30,372 bases of DNA from JBDSKH01 sp035556655 (GCA_035556655.1 DATMFW010000071.1:1-30372); one strand, 5' to 3'. Positions 13,953 through 23,165 are shown, counted from the first letter of the stretch. The notes: generated by a model from the sequence alone, not told the origin. Numbers and translations are program-made.

Positions 13953-16088
13953 ATGTCCCGCATCCTCCGTATCGTGCTGCCCGCGTTGCTCATCGTGGCG
14001 TGGGTGGCGGCCGGCGCCATCGGCGGCCCCTACTTCGGCCGTATCGGCGAGGTGTCCTCGAACGACCAGGCGAGCTACCTGCCCGCGAGCGCCGAAGCCA
14101 CCGCCGTCTCCGACCTGCTGCCGGAGTTCAGCGACTCCGACGGTGCTCCCGCGATCGTGGTGCTGCAGCGCGACGGCGGCCTCAGCGACGACGATCGCGC
14201 GTTCGCCGACGGCGACCTGGCGACCGTGCTGGGCGAACTCGACGGAACCGACGAGGCCAGCCCGGCCATCGAATCCGACGACGGAGAGGCCTACCAGGTC
14301 TTCGTGCCCATCACCGGTGACATCGACGAGACCGTCACTGAACTGCGCGGCGCGCTGGAAAGGGAGGCGCCCGCCGGGCTGACCGTCGCCGTCACCGGAC
14401 CGGCAGCCTTCAGCGCGGACCTCGTGGGCGCCTTCGCGGGAATCGACGGCCTGCTTCTCGGCGTCGCCCTCGCCGCGGTCTTCGTCATCCTGCTGATCGT
14501 GTACCGATCGCCGTTGCTGCCGCTGATGGTGCTCGGGACCGCCGTGTTCTCGCTGTGCCTGGCGATCCTGGCGGTGTGGTGGCTCGCGAAGGCCGAGGTG
14601 CTGCAGGTCAACGGCCAGGTGCAGGGCATCCTGTTCATCCTCGTCATCGGCGCCGCCACGGATTACGCGCTGCTCTACGTCTCGCGCTACCGCGAAGCGC
14701 TCCGCGACACCGAGAAACGCTGGGATGCCACCGTGACGGCCCTGCGCGGGTCCTTCGAGCCCATCCTCGCCTCGGGCGGCACCGTCATCGCCGGGCTGCT
14801 CTGCCTGCTGCTCAGCGACCTCAACTCCAACAAGGCGCTCGGGCCGGTGGCCGCGATCGGCATCGTCTGTGCGCTGCTCGGTGCGCTCACGCTGCTGCCG
14901 GCGCTCCTGCTCGCCGTCGGCCGCGCCGCGTTCTGGCCGCTGCGCCCGAAGTTCGGCTCGGCGCACCCGGTGCTCATCGGCGACGAGGCGAAGGGGCTGT
15001 GGCCGCGGACCGGGCGCCTGATCGCGCGCCACGCCCGCGTGATCTGGATCGCATCCACCGTCGTTCTGCTCGCCGCCGGATTCGGCATCACCCAGCTCAA
15101 GGCGGACGGTGTGGCGCAGAGCGACCTGATCCTGGGGGAGAGCCCCGCGCGGGACGGGCAGGTCCTGCTGGGCGAACACTTCCCGGAAGGGTCGGGGAGC
15201 CCGGCCCTGGTCGTCGGTGCCGAGGACGAGTTGACCGCCCTGGCCGACGCCGCCGCTGCCCTCGACGGGGTGGATGCGGTGGTCGCCGTCTCGGCGAACT
15301 CGCCCACCGGCACCATGCCCGCGGGCACCGACGCCGAACCGTTCCCGTTCCCGACGCCGGCGCCCCTGAAGCCCACCGTCGTCGACGGGCAGATCATGCT
15401 GCAGGTGACCCTCACCGACGCAGCCGACTCCGCCGGGGCCGAGCAGACCGTGCGCGAGCTGCGCGAGACCGTCCACGAGGTCGACGCGGGTGCGCTGGTG
15501 GGCGGCGTGACGGCCACCGCCGTCGACACCGACGACACCTCGATCCGCGACCGCACGGTGATCATTCCGGTGATCCTCGGCGTCATCCTGCTCATCCTGA
15601 TGGCGCTGCTGCGCTCGATCCTGGCACCTGTGCTGCTCGTCGCGAGCGTCGTGGTGTCGTTCGCCGCCGCGCTCGGGGTGTCGGCCCTGGTGTTCAACGG
15701 GGTGCTCGGATTCCCGGGCGCCGACCCTGCGGTTCCGCTCTACGCGTTCGTGTTCCTCGTCGCACTCGGCATCGACTACAACATCTTCCTGATGACGCGG
15801 GTGCGGGAGGAGTCGACGCAGCACGGGACGCGCGACGGGATCCTGCGGGGCCTCGCCGTCACCGGAGGCGTGATCACCAGTGCCGGCATCGTGCTGGCCG
15901 CCACGTTCGCGGCGCTCGGGGTGATCCCGGTGCTGTTCCTCGCGCAACTGGCCTTCATCGTGGCCTTCGGCGTGCTGCTGGACACCATCGTGGTGCGCTC
16001 GCTGCTGGTGCCGGCCCTCGCGCACGACATCGGGCCGGCCATCTGGTGGCCGTCGAAGCTGGCGCGGAAGCCGGAGCCGGTCGAGTAG
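13953..16088 (+). CDS. MMPL family (RND) exporter
   Basis: 711 residues, the size of small actinobacterial MMPL proteins. It has two repeats, each with one N-terminal helix, a large external domain and about five membrane helices. Proton-relay Asp-Tyr pairs are present in both halves: D237-Y238 in GAATDYALLYVSRYREAL and D608-Y609 in LGIDYNIFLMTRVREES, as in MmpL3. It probably exports a lipid or drug using the proton gradient; the substrate is unknown. It is coupled to marR (ATG two bases after its stop). The last codons GTC GAG TAG lie inside a dispersed repeat (16079-16088), so the C-terminus VE and the stop codon come from the repeat. Confidence 0.93.
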   Translation: MSRILRIVLPALLIVAWVAAGAIGGPYFGRIGEVSSNDQASYLPASAEATAVSDLLPEFSDSDGAPAIVVLQRDGGLSDDDRAFADGDLATVLGELDGTDEASPAIESDDGEAYQVFVPITGDIDETVTELRGALEREAPAGLTVAVTGPAAFSADLVGAFAGIDGLLLGVALAAVFVILLIVYRSPLLPLMVLGTAVFSLCLAILAVWWLAKAEVLQVNGQVQGILFILVIGAATDYALLYVSRYREALRDTEKRWDATVTALRGSFEPILASGGTVIAGLLCLLLSDLNSNKALGPVAAIGIVCALLGALTLLPALLLAVGRAAFWPLRPKFGSAHPVLIGDEAKGLWPRTGRLIARHARVIWIASTVVLLAAGFGITQLKADGVAQSDLILGESPARDGQVLLGEHFPEGSGSPALVVGAEDELTALADAAAALDGVDAVVAVSANSPTGTMPAGTDAEPFPFPTPAPLKPTVVDGQIMLQVTLTDAADSAGAEQTVRELRETVHEVDAGALVGGVTATAVDTDDTSIRDRTVIIPVILGVILLILMALLRSILAPVLLVASVVVSFAAALGVSALVFNGVLGFPGADPAVPLYAFVFLVALGIDYNIFLMTRVREESTQHGTRDGILRGLAVTGGVITSAGIVLAATFAALGVIPVLFLAQLAFIVAFGVLLDTIVVRSLLVPALAHDIGPAIWWPSKLARKPEPVE

Positions 16089-16104
16089 CCCGCGCAGCGG
16101 CGCC
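16079..16104. repeat. Dispersed palindromic repeat, copy 2a (partial)
   Basis: GGTCGAGTAGCCCGCG followed by CAGCGGCGCC: the left half of the repeat family, lacking the GTCGAGACC end. It overlaps the last codons and stop of the MMPL gene and is directly followed by a full copy. Confidence 0.7.
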
Positions 16105-16139
16105 GGTCGAGTAGCCCGCGAAGCGGGCGTGTCGAGACC
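16105..16139. repeat. Dispersed palindromic repeat, copy 2b (full)
   Basis: Begins GGTCGAGTAG, has the inner stem CCCGC/GCGGG around GAA and ends GTGTCGAGACC. The ends GGTCGAG... and ...CGAGACC match the copies at 20704 and 21066. It lies between convergent genes (MMPL and the PucR regulator), where it could form a terminator-like hairpin for both. Confidence 0.8.
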
Positions 16140-16144
16140 GTGGG

Positions 16145-16162
16145 GGTTTCGACTGCTCAACC
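16145..16162. repeat. Collapsed repeat remnant at the 3' end of the PucR gene
   Basis: GGTTTCGACTGCTCAACC joins the two outer ends of the repeat family (GGTTTCGAC... and ...CTCRACC) without the central stem. It encodes the end and TGA stop of the regulator gene on the minus strand. It is read as a decayed copy; an independent origin is possible because it is short. Confidence 0.4.
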
Positions 16163-17341
16163 CGCAGTCGTCTTCCGGTCGCCCTCGGCGATCGAGCCGA
16201 CGATGAGCGCCGCCTGCAGGATGAGCGCCTCGCGAGCCCCCGTCGCATCCCAGCCGATGACCTCGCTGATGCGTTTCAGCCGGTACCGGACGGTGTTCGG
16301 GTGCACGAACAACTCGCGAGCCGTCGCCTCCAGCGACCGGCCGTTGTCGAGATAGCACCACAGGGTGGTGAGCAGCTCGGTCGAATGGTTCTGCAACGGC
16401 TTGAACACCCGGTTGACGAGCGTCGAGCGCGCCAGCGGGTCGCCGGCGAGGGCTCGTTCGGGCAGCAGATCATCGGCCAGAGTGGGACGCGGGGCGTTGC
16501 GCCAAGCCTTCGCGACGGCGAACCCGGCGAGAGCCGCCCGTGCGCTGCGCGCCGCCTCGACCAGCGAGGGCACCTCGTGCCCGAGCACCAGGTGACCGGG
16601 CCCGAACCCGGGCTCGAGCTGCGCGGCGATGTCGAGGAACGGCTTTGGCTCCCGCGCCTCCGCGTCCTCGGGCGGATCGACCCGCCCGATCACGATGACG
16701 AGCCGGCTGCCCTGCACGCCGATCAGCACGTCCGCGTCGAGGTGGCGTGCCGTACGGCGCAGCATGTCGACATCGAGCATGCGCGGGGCGGTTCCGACGA
16801 GCACGCTGACCTCGCCGTGGCCGTTCCACCCCAGGGCCGCGATGCGGCTCGGCAGTTCGCTGTCGTACTCGCCGGTCAGGATGCTGTCGACCACGAGCGC
16901 CTCCAGGCGGGCGTCCCAGAGGCCGCGGGCTTCGGCCGCCCGCGCATACACGTCGGCGGCGGCGAACGCGATCTCGCGCGAATAGAGCAGGATGGCCTCG
17001 CGCAGCGACTCGTCGTCCTCCTTGACGCGCTCCTCGACCACCTCGACCGTCACCCGGATCAGTTGCAGGGTCTGCTGCAGGCTGACCGACCGCAACAGCT
17101 CGCGGGGTGCGGCGCCGAACACGTCCGCGGCGATCCAGGGCGTCGAGGCCGGATCGTCGAACCACGAGATGAACGAGGTGATGCCGGCCTGCGCGACCAG
17201 CCCGACCGCACTGCGCCGACCCGGTGGCATCTCGCGATACCAGGGCAGCGTGTCGTCGAGGCGCTTCAGCGTCGCGGTGGACAGTTCACCGGTGAGCGTG
17301 CGCAACCAGGCGAGGGTCTGCGCCTTCGTCCGGTCGGCCAT
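16157..17341 (-). CDS. fasR: PucR-type transcriptional regulator, FasR/MabR-like
   Basis: 394 residues. The C-terminal PucR-type helix-turn-helix is clear: SLEATARELFVHPNTVRYRL followed by KRISEVIGWD (about 332-362). The central region (about 160-290) has the GGDEF-like fold typical of CdaR/PucR regulators. Position supports the FasR/MabR assignment: it lies between aceE and the fab genes, like Streptomyces FasR and M. tuberculosis Rv2242 (MabR), which control type II fatty acid synthesis genes. The start MADRTKAQTLAW is 14 bases after the aceE stop, so it is probably transcribed with aceE. Unlike the usual arrangement it is not next to fabD: MarR and MMPL genes intervene on the opposite strand. 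Confidence 0.85.
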   Translation of the reverse strand: MADRTKAQTLAWLRTLTGELSTATLKRLDDTLPWYREMPPGRRSAVGLVAQAGITSFISWFDDPASTPWIAADVFGAAPRELLRSVSLQQTLQLIRVTVEVVEERVKEDDESLREAILLYSREIAFAAADVYARAAEARGLWDARLEALVVDSILTGEYDSELPSRIAALGWNGHGEVSVLVGTAPRMLDVDMLRRTARHLDADVLIGVQGSRLVIVIGRVDPPEDAEAREPKPFLDIAAQLEPGFGPGHLVLGHEVPSLVEAARSARAALAGFAVAKAWRNAPRPTLADDLLPERALAGDPLARSTLVNRVFKPLQNHSTELLTTLWCYLDNGRSLEATARELFVHPNTVRYRLKRISEVIGWDATGAREALILQAALIVGSIAEGDRKTTAG

Positions 17342-17355
17342 GCGTCGGGTGCGGT

Positions 17356-20085
17356 CTAGGACTCGCCGCCGGCGGAGCCGGTCGTTCCGGCCGCGACATC
17401 GTGCAGGCGGTACTTCTCGATCGCCTGACCGATCGCGCTCGGGTCGACCTCGCCGCGACGGGCCAGCGACTGCAGCGTGCGCACCACGATCGAGGGTCCG
17501 TCGATCTTGAAGAACCGGCGGGCCGCCGCGCGGGTGTCGCTGAATCCGAACCCGTCGGCGCCGAGGGTCACGAAGTCGCCCGGAACGTACGGCCTGATCT
17601 GATCGGGCACCCCGTGCATGTAGTCGGACACAGCCACGAAAGGCCCCTCCGCGCCGGTGAGCTTCGACCACAGGTACGGGATCTGCGGCGCCTCGGCCGG
17701 GTACAGGAAGTTGTGCTCGTCGGCGGCGAGACCGTCGCGGCGCAGCTCGTTCCAGGACGTGACGCTCCAGACGTCGGCGGCGATGTTCCAGTCCTGCGCG
17801 AGCAGGTGCTGGGCCTCCAGCGCCCACGGCACCGCGACGCCCGACGCCAGCAACTGCGCCTTCGGTCCGAGGTTCTGTGCCGAACTGAGCTTGTAGATGC
17901 CGCGGACCACGCCCTCGACGTCGAGGTTCTCGGGCTCGGCCGGCTGCACGATCGGCTCGTTGTAGACCGTCAGGTAGTACATGACGTCGGGGTCCGGATG
18001 CGACCCCCCGTACATGCGCTCGATGCCCGACTTCACGATGTGGCCGATCTCGTACCCGTAGGCCGGGTCGTACGCCACGACGGCCGGGTTGGTGGCCGCC
18101 AGCAGGTGGGAGTGCCCGTCGGCGTGCTGCAGCCCTTCGCCGGTGAGCGTCGTGCGCCCGGCGGTGGCTCCGATAATGAACCCGCGCGCCATCTGGTCGC
18201 CCGCCGCCCACATCGCGTCGCCGGTGCGCTGGAAACCGAACATCGAATAGAACACGTAGAACGGGATCAGCGGCTGACCGTGCGTGGCATAGGCGCTTCC
18301 CGCGGCGGTGAAGGCCGAGAACGCACCGGCTTCGTTGATGCCGACGTGCACGATCTGGCCCTGTGGGCTCTCCTTGTAGGCCAGCAGCAGCTCGCGGTCG
18401 ACGCTGGTGTAGTGCTGCCCGCTGGGGTTGTAGATCTTGGCGGTCGGGAAGTAGGCGTCCATGCCGAAGGTGCGCGCCTCATCCGGGATGATCGGCACGA
18501 TGCGCTGACCGAAATCGGGAGCGCGCAGCAGATCTTTCAGCAGGCGCGCGAACGCCATCGTGGTGGCGATCTCCTGCTTGCCGGAGCCCTTCTTGACCAC
18601 GTCGTAGGCGGATGCGTCGGGCAGCGCGATCTGCTGGTACTTCGAGCGGCGCTCGGGCACGTATCCCCCGAGCGCGCGCCGGCGTTCCTGCAGGTACTGG
18701 ATCGCCTCGTCCTCGGGGCCGGGGTGGTAGAACGGCGGCTCGTAGGGGTTCGCCTCGAGCTGGGCGTCCGTGATCGGGATGCGCATCTCGTCGCGGAACT
18801 GCTTGAGGTTGTCCAGGGTGAGCTTCTTCATCTGGTGGGTCGCGTTGCGGCCCTCGAAGCTCGGGCCGAGGCCGTAGCCCTTGACCGTCTTCGCCAGGAT
18901 CACCGTCGGCTGACCCTTGTGCTCGGTGGCGGCCTTGAACGCCGCGTAGACCTTGCGGTAGTCGTGTCCGCCGCGCTTCAGGTTCCAGAGCTGCTCATCG
19001 CTGTACCCCTCGATGAGCTTGGCGACCTCGGGGTCGCGGCCGAAGAAGTTCTCGCGCACGTAGGCGCCCGACTCGGCCTTGTAGGTCTGGTAGTCGCCGT
19101 CCGGGGTGACGTTCATCAGGTTGACCAGGGCGCCGGTGGTGTCGCGGGCGAGCAGTTCGTCCCACTCGCGGCCCCAGATCACCTTGATGACGTTCCAGCC
19201 GGCCCCGCGGAAGAAGCTCTCCAGCTCTTGGATGATCTTGCCGTTGCCGCGCACCGGTCCGTCCAGGCGCTGCAGGTTGCAGTTGATCACGAACGTCAGG
19301 TTGTCGAGCTTCTCGTTGGCCGCCCACTGCAGGGCGCCGCGGCTCTCGACCTCGTCCATCTCGCCGTCGCCGAGGAACGCCCAGACATGCTGGTCGTCGT
19401 TGTCGGTGGTGATGCCGCGGTTCTGCAGGTATCGGTTCGACTGCGCCTGGTAGATCGCATTGATCGGGCCGAGACCCATCGACACGGTCGGGAACTGCCA
19501 GAACTCCGGCATGAGCCGGGGGTGCGGGTAGGAGCTCAGGGCGTGCGGGGCGTGCGACTTCTCCTGGCGGAACCCGATCAGGTCCTCTTCGCCGAGCCTG
19601 CCCTCGAGGAAGGCGCGGGCGTACATGCCGGGGGATGCGTGACCCTGATAGAAGATCTGGTCGCCCCCGCCGGTGGCGTCCGCGCCCTTGAAGAACCAGT
19701 TGTGACCGACCTCGTAGAGTGCGGCACTCGAGGCGTACGTCGAGATGTGGCCGCCGACGCCGATGCCGGGACGCTGGGCACGGTGGACGGTGATCGCGGC
19801 GTTCCACCGGATCCAGGCGCGGTACCGGCGTTCGAGCTCTTCGTTGCCCGGGAACTCCGGCTCGTTCTCGGGCGCGATCGTGTTGATGTAGTCCGTCGTC
19901 GGGACCATCGGCACGCCGAGGTGCAGGTCCTTGGACCGCTTCAGCAGGCTGAGCATCACGTCGCGCCCGCGGCCGCGCCCCTTGGCGGCGACCAGGGCGT
20001 CCAGCGACTCCTGCCATTCGGCGGTCTCATCCGGGTCCTGATCGGTGTGATCGACCGAGTACGGGTCCTGGTCGTTGACCGTCAC
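17356..20085 (-). CDS. aceE: Pyruvate dehydrogenase E1 component, homodimeric type
   Basis: 909 residues, the usual length of homodimeric AceE. With TPP it decarboxylates pyruvate and passes the acetyl group to the E2 lipoyl domain, feeding acetyl-CoA to the TCA cycle and fatty acid synthesis. The TPP/Mg motif is FLGDGEMDEVESRGALQWAA running to FVINCNLQRLDGPV. Other AceE signatures are GHISTYASSAALYEVGHNWF, GGDQIFYQGHASPGMYARAF, RRGEVDP near the end, and GINEAGAFSAFTAAGSAYAT in the central domain. The start is GTG 20085 (VTVNDQDPYSVDHTD) with a GAGG sequence five bases upstream; the longer frame runs into the divergent promoter region. It is probably co-transcribed with the downstream regulator. 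Confidence 0.97.
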   Translation of the reverse strand: MTVNDQDPYSVDHTDQDPDETAEWQESLDALVAAKGRGRGRDVMLSLLKRSKDLHLGVPMVPTTDYINTIAPENEPEFPGNEELERRYRAWIRWNAAITVHRAQRPGIGVGGHISTYASSAALYEVGHNWFFKGADATGGGDQIFYQGHASPGMYARAFLEGRLGEEDLIGFRQEKSHAPHALSSYPHPRLMPEFWQFPTVSMGLGPINAIYQAQSNRYLQNRGITTDNDDQHVWAFLGDGEMDEVESRGALQWAANEKLDNLTFVINCNLQRLDGPVRGNGKIIQELESFFRGAGWNVIKVIWGREWDELLARDTTGALVNLMNVTPDGDYQTYKAESGAYVRENFFGRDPEVAKLIEGYSDEQLWNLKRGGHDYRKVYAAFKAATEHKGQPTVILAKTVKGYGLGPSFEGRNATHQMKKLTLDNLKQFRDEMRIPITDAQLEANPYEPPFYHPGPEDEAIQYLQERRRALGGYVPERRSKYQQIALPDASAYDVVKKGSGKQEIATTMAFARLLKDLLRAPDFGQRIVPIIPDEARTFGMDAYFPTAKIYNPSGQHYTSVDRELLLAYKESPQGQIVHVGINEAGAFSAFTAAGSAYATHGQPLIPFYVFYSMFGFQRTGDAMWAAGDQMARGFIIGATAGRTTLTGEGLQHADGHSHLLAATNPAVVAYDPAYGYEIGHIVKSGIERMYGGSHPDPDVMYYLTVYNEPIVQPAEPENLDVEGVVRGIYKLSSAQNLGPKAQLLASGVAVPWALEAQHLLAQDWNIAADVWSVTSWNELRRDGLAADEHNFLYPAEAPQIPYLWSKLTGAEGPFVAVSDYMHGVPDQIRPYVPGDFVTLGADGFGFSDTRAAARRFFKIDGPSIVVRTLQSLARRGEVDPSAIGQAIEKYRLHDVAAGTTGSAGGES

Positions 20086-20197
20086 GGGGGCCTCGATTCC
20101 TGGGTTGGGAAGGGTCGCGCCACATGCCGGGTCTCGGGCGGTGGCGGGAACGTGCCCATCCACTCTAGTTCGTCCGGCGTTCGTCGTCCGGCGGGCG

Positions 20198-20203
20198 TAT
20201 GAT
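20198..20203 (+). promoter_or_regulatory. -10-like box (TATGAT) of the peroxiredoxin gene
   Basis: TATGAT lies 30 bases before ATG 20234 and would start transcription near 20210, leaving a short leader containing the AAAGGA ribosome binding site. No clear -35 box is seen. Just upstream CGTCCGGCG occurs twice (20171-20179 and 20185-20193), a possible activator site. The minus strand carries TAGAGT (complement of 20162-20167), a possible -10 for aceE. Confidence 0.4.
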
Positions 20204-20233
20204 CGTCCGCTGGACCGTGAAAGGACCCACACG

Positions 20234-20713
20234 ATGGCTTTGGAGAACGACACCCGGGCTCCCGATTTCGATCTCGCCAACCAGTACGGCGAGCACGTTC
20301 GGCTGAGCGACTTCCGGGGGGTGAAGCCGGTCGCGCTGGTGTTCTTCCCCCTCGCGTTCTCGAGCACCTGCACGGGCGAGCTGTGCGCGCTCCGCGACAA
20401 TCTCGCGCTGTTCCAGCAGCACGGGGTCGAGCTGATCGGCATCTCGGTCGACTCGAAGGCGACGCTGCGCGCCTGGGCGACCCAGGAGGGCTACGACTTC
20501 ACCCTGCTCGCCGACTTCTGGCCGCACGGTGCCGTCGCGAAGGAGTACGGGGTCTTCCTGGAGGAGAAGGGGTTCGCCAATCGCGCGACCTTCGTGATCG
20601 ACGCCAACGGCCTGATCCGCGCCTCGTTCATCACGGCTCCGGGTGAGGCGCGGTCGATCGAGGAGTACCGCGCCGCGCTCGACGACGTGCTCCCCCTCTC
20701 GGTGGTCGAGTAG
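20234..20713 (+). CDS. Peroxiredoxin, AhpE/PrxQ-like
   Basis: 159 residues with a thioredoxin fold. It reduces hydroperoxides through the peroxidatic cysteine C46 in FFPLAFSSTCTGELCALRDN. A second cysteine, C51, follows with four residues between, the spacing of the resolving cysteine in Bcp/PrxQ, while overall the sequence resembles AhpE (one-Cys). The active-site Pro, Thr/Ser and Arg positions are kept (P39 and R54 visible). ATG 20234 follows AAAGGA. It is divergent from aceE, as in M. tuberculosis where ahpE lies near aceE. The last codons GTC GAG TAG are part of a dispersed repeat (20704-20736). Confidence 0.93.
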   Translation: MALENDTRAPDFDLANQYGEHVRLSDFRGVKPVALVFFPLAFSSTCTGELCALRDNLALFQQHGVELIGISVDSKATLRAWATQEGYDFTLLADFWPHGAVAKEYGVFLEEKGFANRATFVIDANGLIRASFITAPGEARSIEEYRAALDDVLPLSVVE

Positions 20714-20736
20714 CCGCGTAGCGGCGTATCGAGACC
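20704..20736. repeat. Dispersed palindromic repeat, copy 3
   Basis: Starts GGTCGAGTAG, has the core CCGCGTAGCGG and ends CGTATCGAGACC: a 33-base near-palindrome. It overlaps the peroxiredoxin stop codon. A copy in the opposite orientation starts at 21066, and together they bracket the GIY-YIG gene. Confidence 0.85.
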
Positions 20737-20784
20737 TGGGGACAACACCCCGCCCACCGCGCATCCCGATGGCAACATCCTCGG

Positions 20785-21066
20785 ATGGCTTGGATGTACA
20801 TCCTCGGCTGCGTCGACGGCACGACCTACGTCGGCAGTACCGTCGACCTGGAACGCCGTCTCGTCGAGCGCGAGCTCGGCGAAGGTGCGGCCTACACGCG
20901 AACCCGTCGCCCGGTGAAACTGCTCTACGCGGAAGAGTACGACCGGGTCGATGAGGCGTTCGCGCGCGAGAAGCAGGTGCAGAACTGGTCGCGCGCGAAG
21001 CGCCTCGCGTTGATCGCGGGGGAGGGGGATCGGCTTCCGGGGTTGAGTAGGAGGAGGTTCTCGTAG
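20785..21066 (+). CDS. GIY-YIG nuclease superfamily protein (UPF0213/YhbQ-like)
   Basis: 93 residues, a single GIY-YIG domain. The motif pair appears as MYIL (4-7) and YVG (15-17), followed by STVDLERRLVERELG with the conserved arginine R24. Next come YTRTRRPVKLLYAEEY, the catalytic glutamate candidate E62 in AFAREKQVQNWSRAK, and K72. This is the full UPF0213 pattern, so nuclease activity is plausible. The last residues GLSRRRFS are encoded by sequence resembling the dispersed repeat (GGTTGAGTAG at 21041-21050), and the TAG stop touches the repeat at 21066. The gene is bracketed by oppositely oriented repeats. Small proteins of this family are of unclear function; some have been linked to DNA repair. 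Confidence 0.85.
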   Translation: MAWMYILGCVDGTTYVGSTVDLERRLVERELGEGAAYTRTRRPVKLLYAEEYDRVDEAFAREKQVQNWSRAKRLALIAGEGDRLPGLSRRRFS

Positions 21067-21134
21067 GTCTCGATACGCCGCTACGCGGCTACTCGACCAC
21101 CGGGTGCCGCTACGCGGCTACTCGACCACCGGGT
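21066..21134. repeat. Dispersed palindromic repeat, copies 4a/4b with 29-bp tandem duplication
   Basis: A full copy GGTCTCGATACG...GCTACTCGACC (21066-21098) lies in the orientation opposite to copy 3. The 29-base segment 21077-21105, which holds the inner stem, the CTACTCGACC end and ACCGGGT, is repeated exactly at 21106-21134. The array sits between the GIY-YIG gene and the convergent protease gene and may act as a terminator for both. Confidence 0.85.
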
Positions 21135-22994
<1,860 letters not shown>

Positions 22995-23091
22995 CCGTGC
23001 CTCTTTCGTGGTGCGGTGTGCAGGGGAGGTTCGGCTCAGGATATCCAGTAAATGGCTACGATCGTTCCGTAGCGGGCCGCGCGGTCCGTCC

Positions 23092-23165
23092 GGGCTCTTA
23101 GCTCAGTTGGTTAGAGCGCCACGTTTACACCGTGGATGTCGGGGGTTCGAGTCCCTCAGGGCCCA
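23092..23165 (+). tRNA. tRNA-Val (anticodon UAC)
   Basis: A full cloverleaf can be drawn. The acceptor is GGGCTCT (23092-23098) with AGGGCCC (23158-23164, one G-U pair), and the discriminator is A 23165. The D arm is GCTCAGTTGGTTAGAGC. The anticodon stem CCACG/CGTGG encloses the loop TTTACAC with anticodon TAC. The T arm is GGGGG TTCGAGT CCCTC. The CCA end is not encoded. A possible -10 box TACGAT lies at 23057-23062; no clear -35 is seen. The start codon of the next gene begins at 23167. Confidence 0.96.

Noticed and set aside
13332..16361. 1009-residue minus-strand open frame across the MarR and MMPL genes
   Set aside because: Composition is of the Q/H/R/D-rich antisense type with no recognisable fold; the plus strand carries two clear protein families.
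17401..20202. 933-residue plus-strand open frame antisense to aceE
   Set aside because: It is a shadow of the high-G+C aceE gene: R/V/L/G-rich with no domain, while the opposite strand encodes a complete AceE.
20785..21066. Homing endonuclease within an intron
   Set aside because: The gene lies between complete genes, not within an interrupted one, and no intron structure is visible; a repeat-linked nuclease is the better description.
21066..21134. CRISPR array
   Set aside because: Only two tandem copies with no variable spacers; each unit is a palindromic intergenic repeat shared with other loci.
23092..23165. tRNA as phage or integrative element attachment site
   Set aside because: No integrase gene and no direct repeat of the tRNA 3' end seen in the window; the downstream gene is an ordinary transporter.
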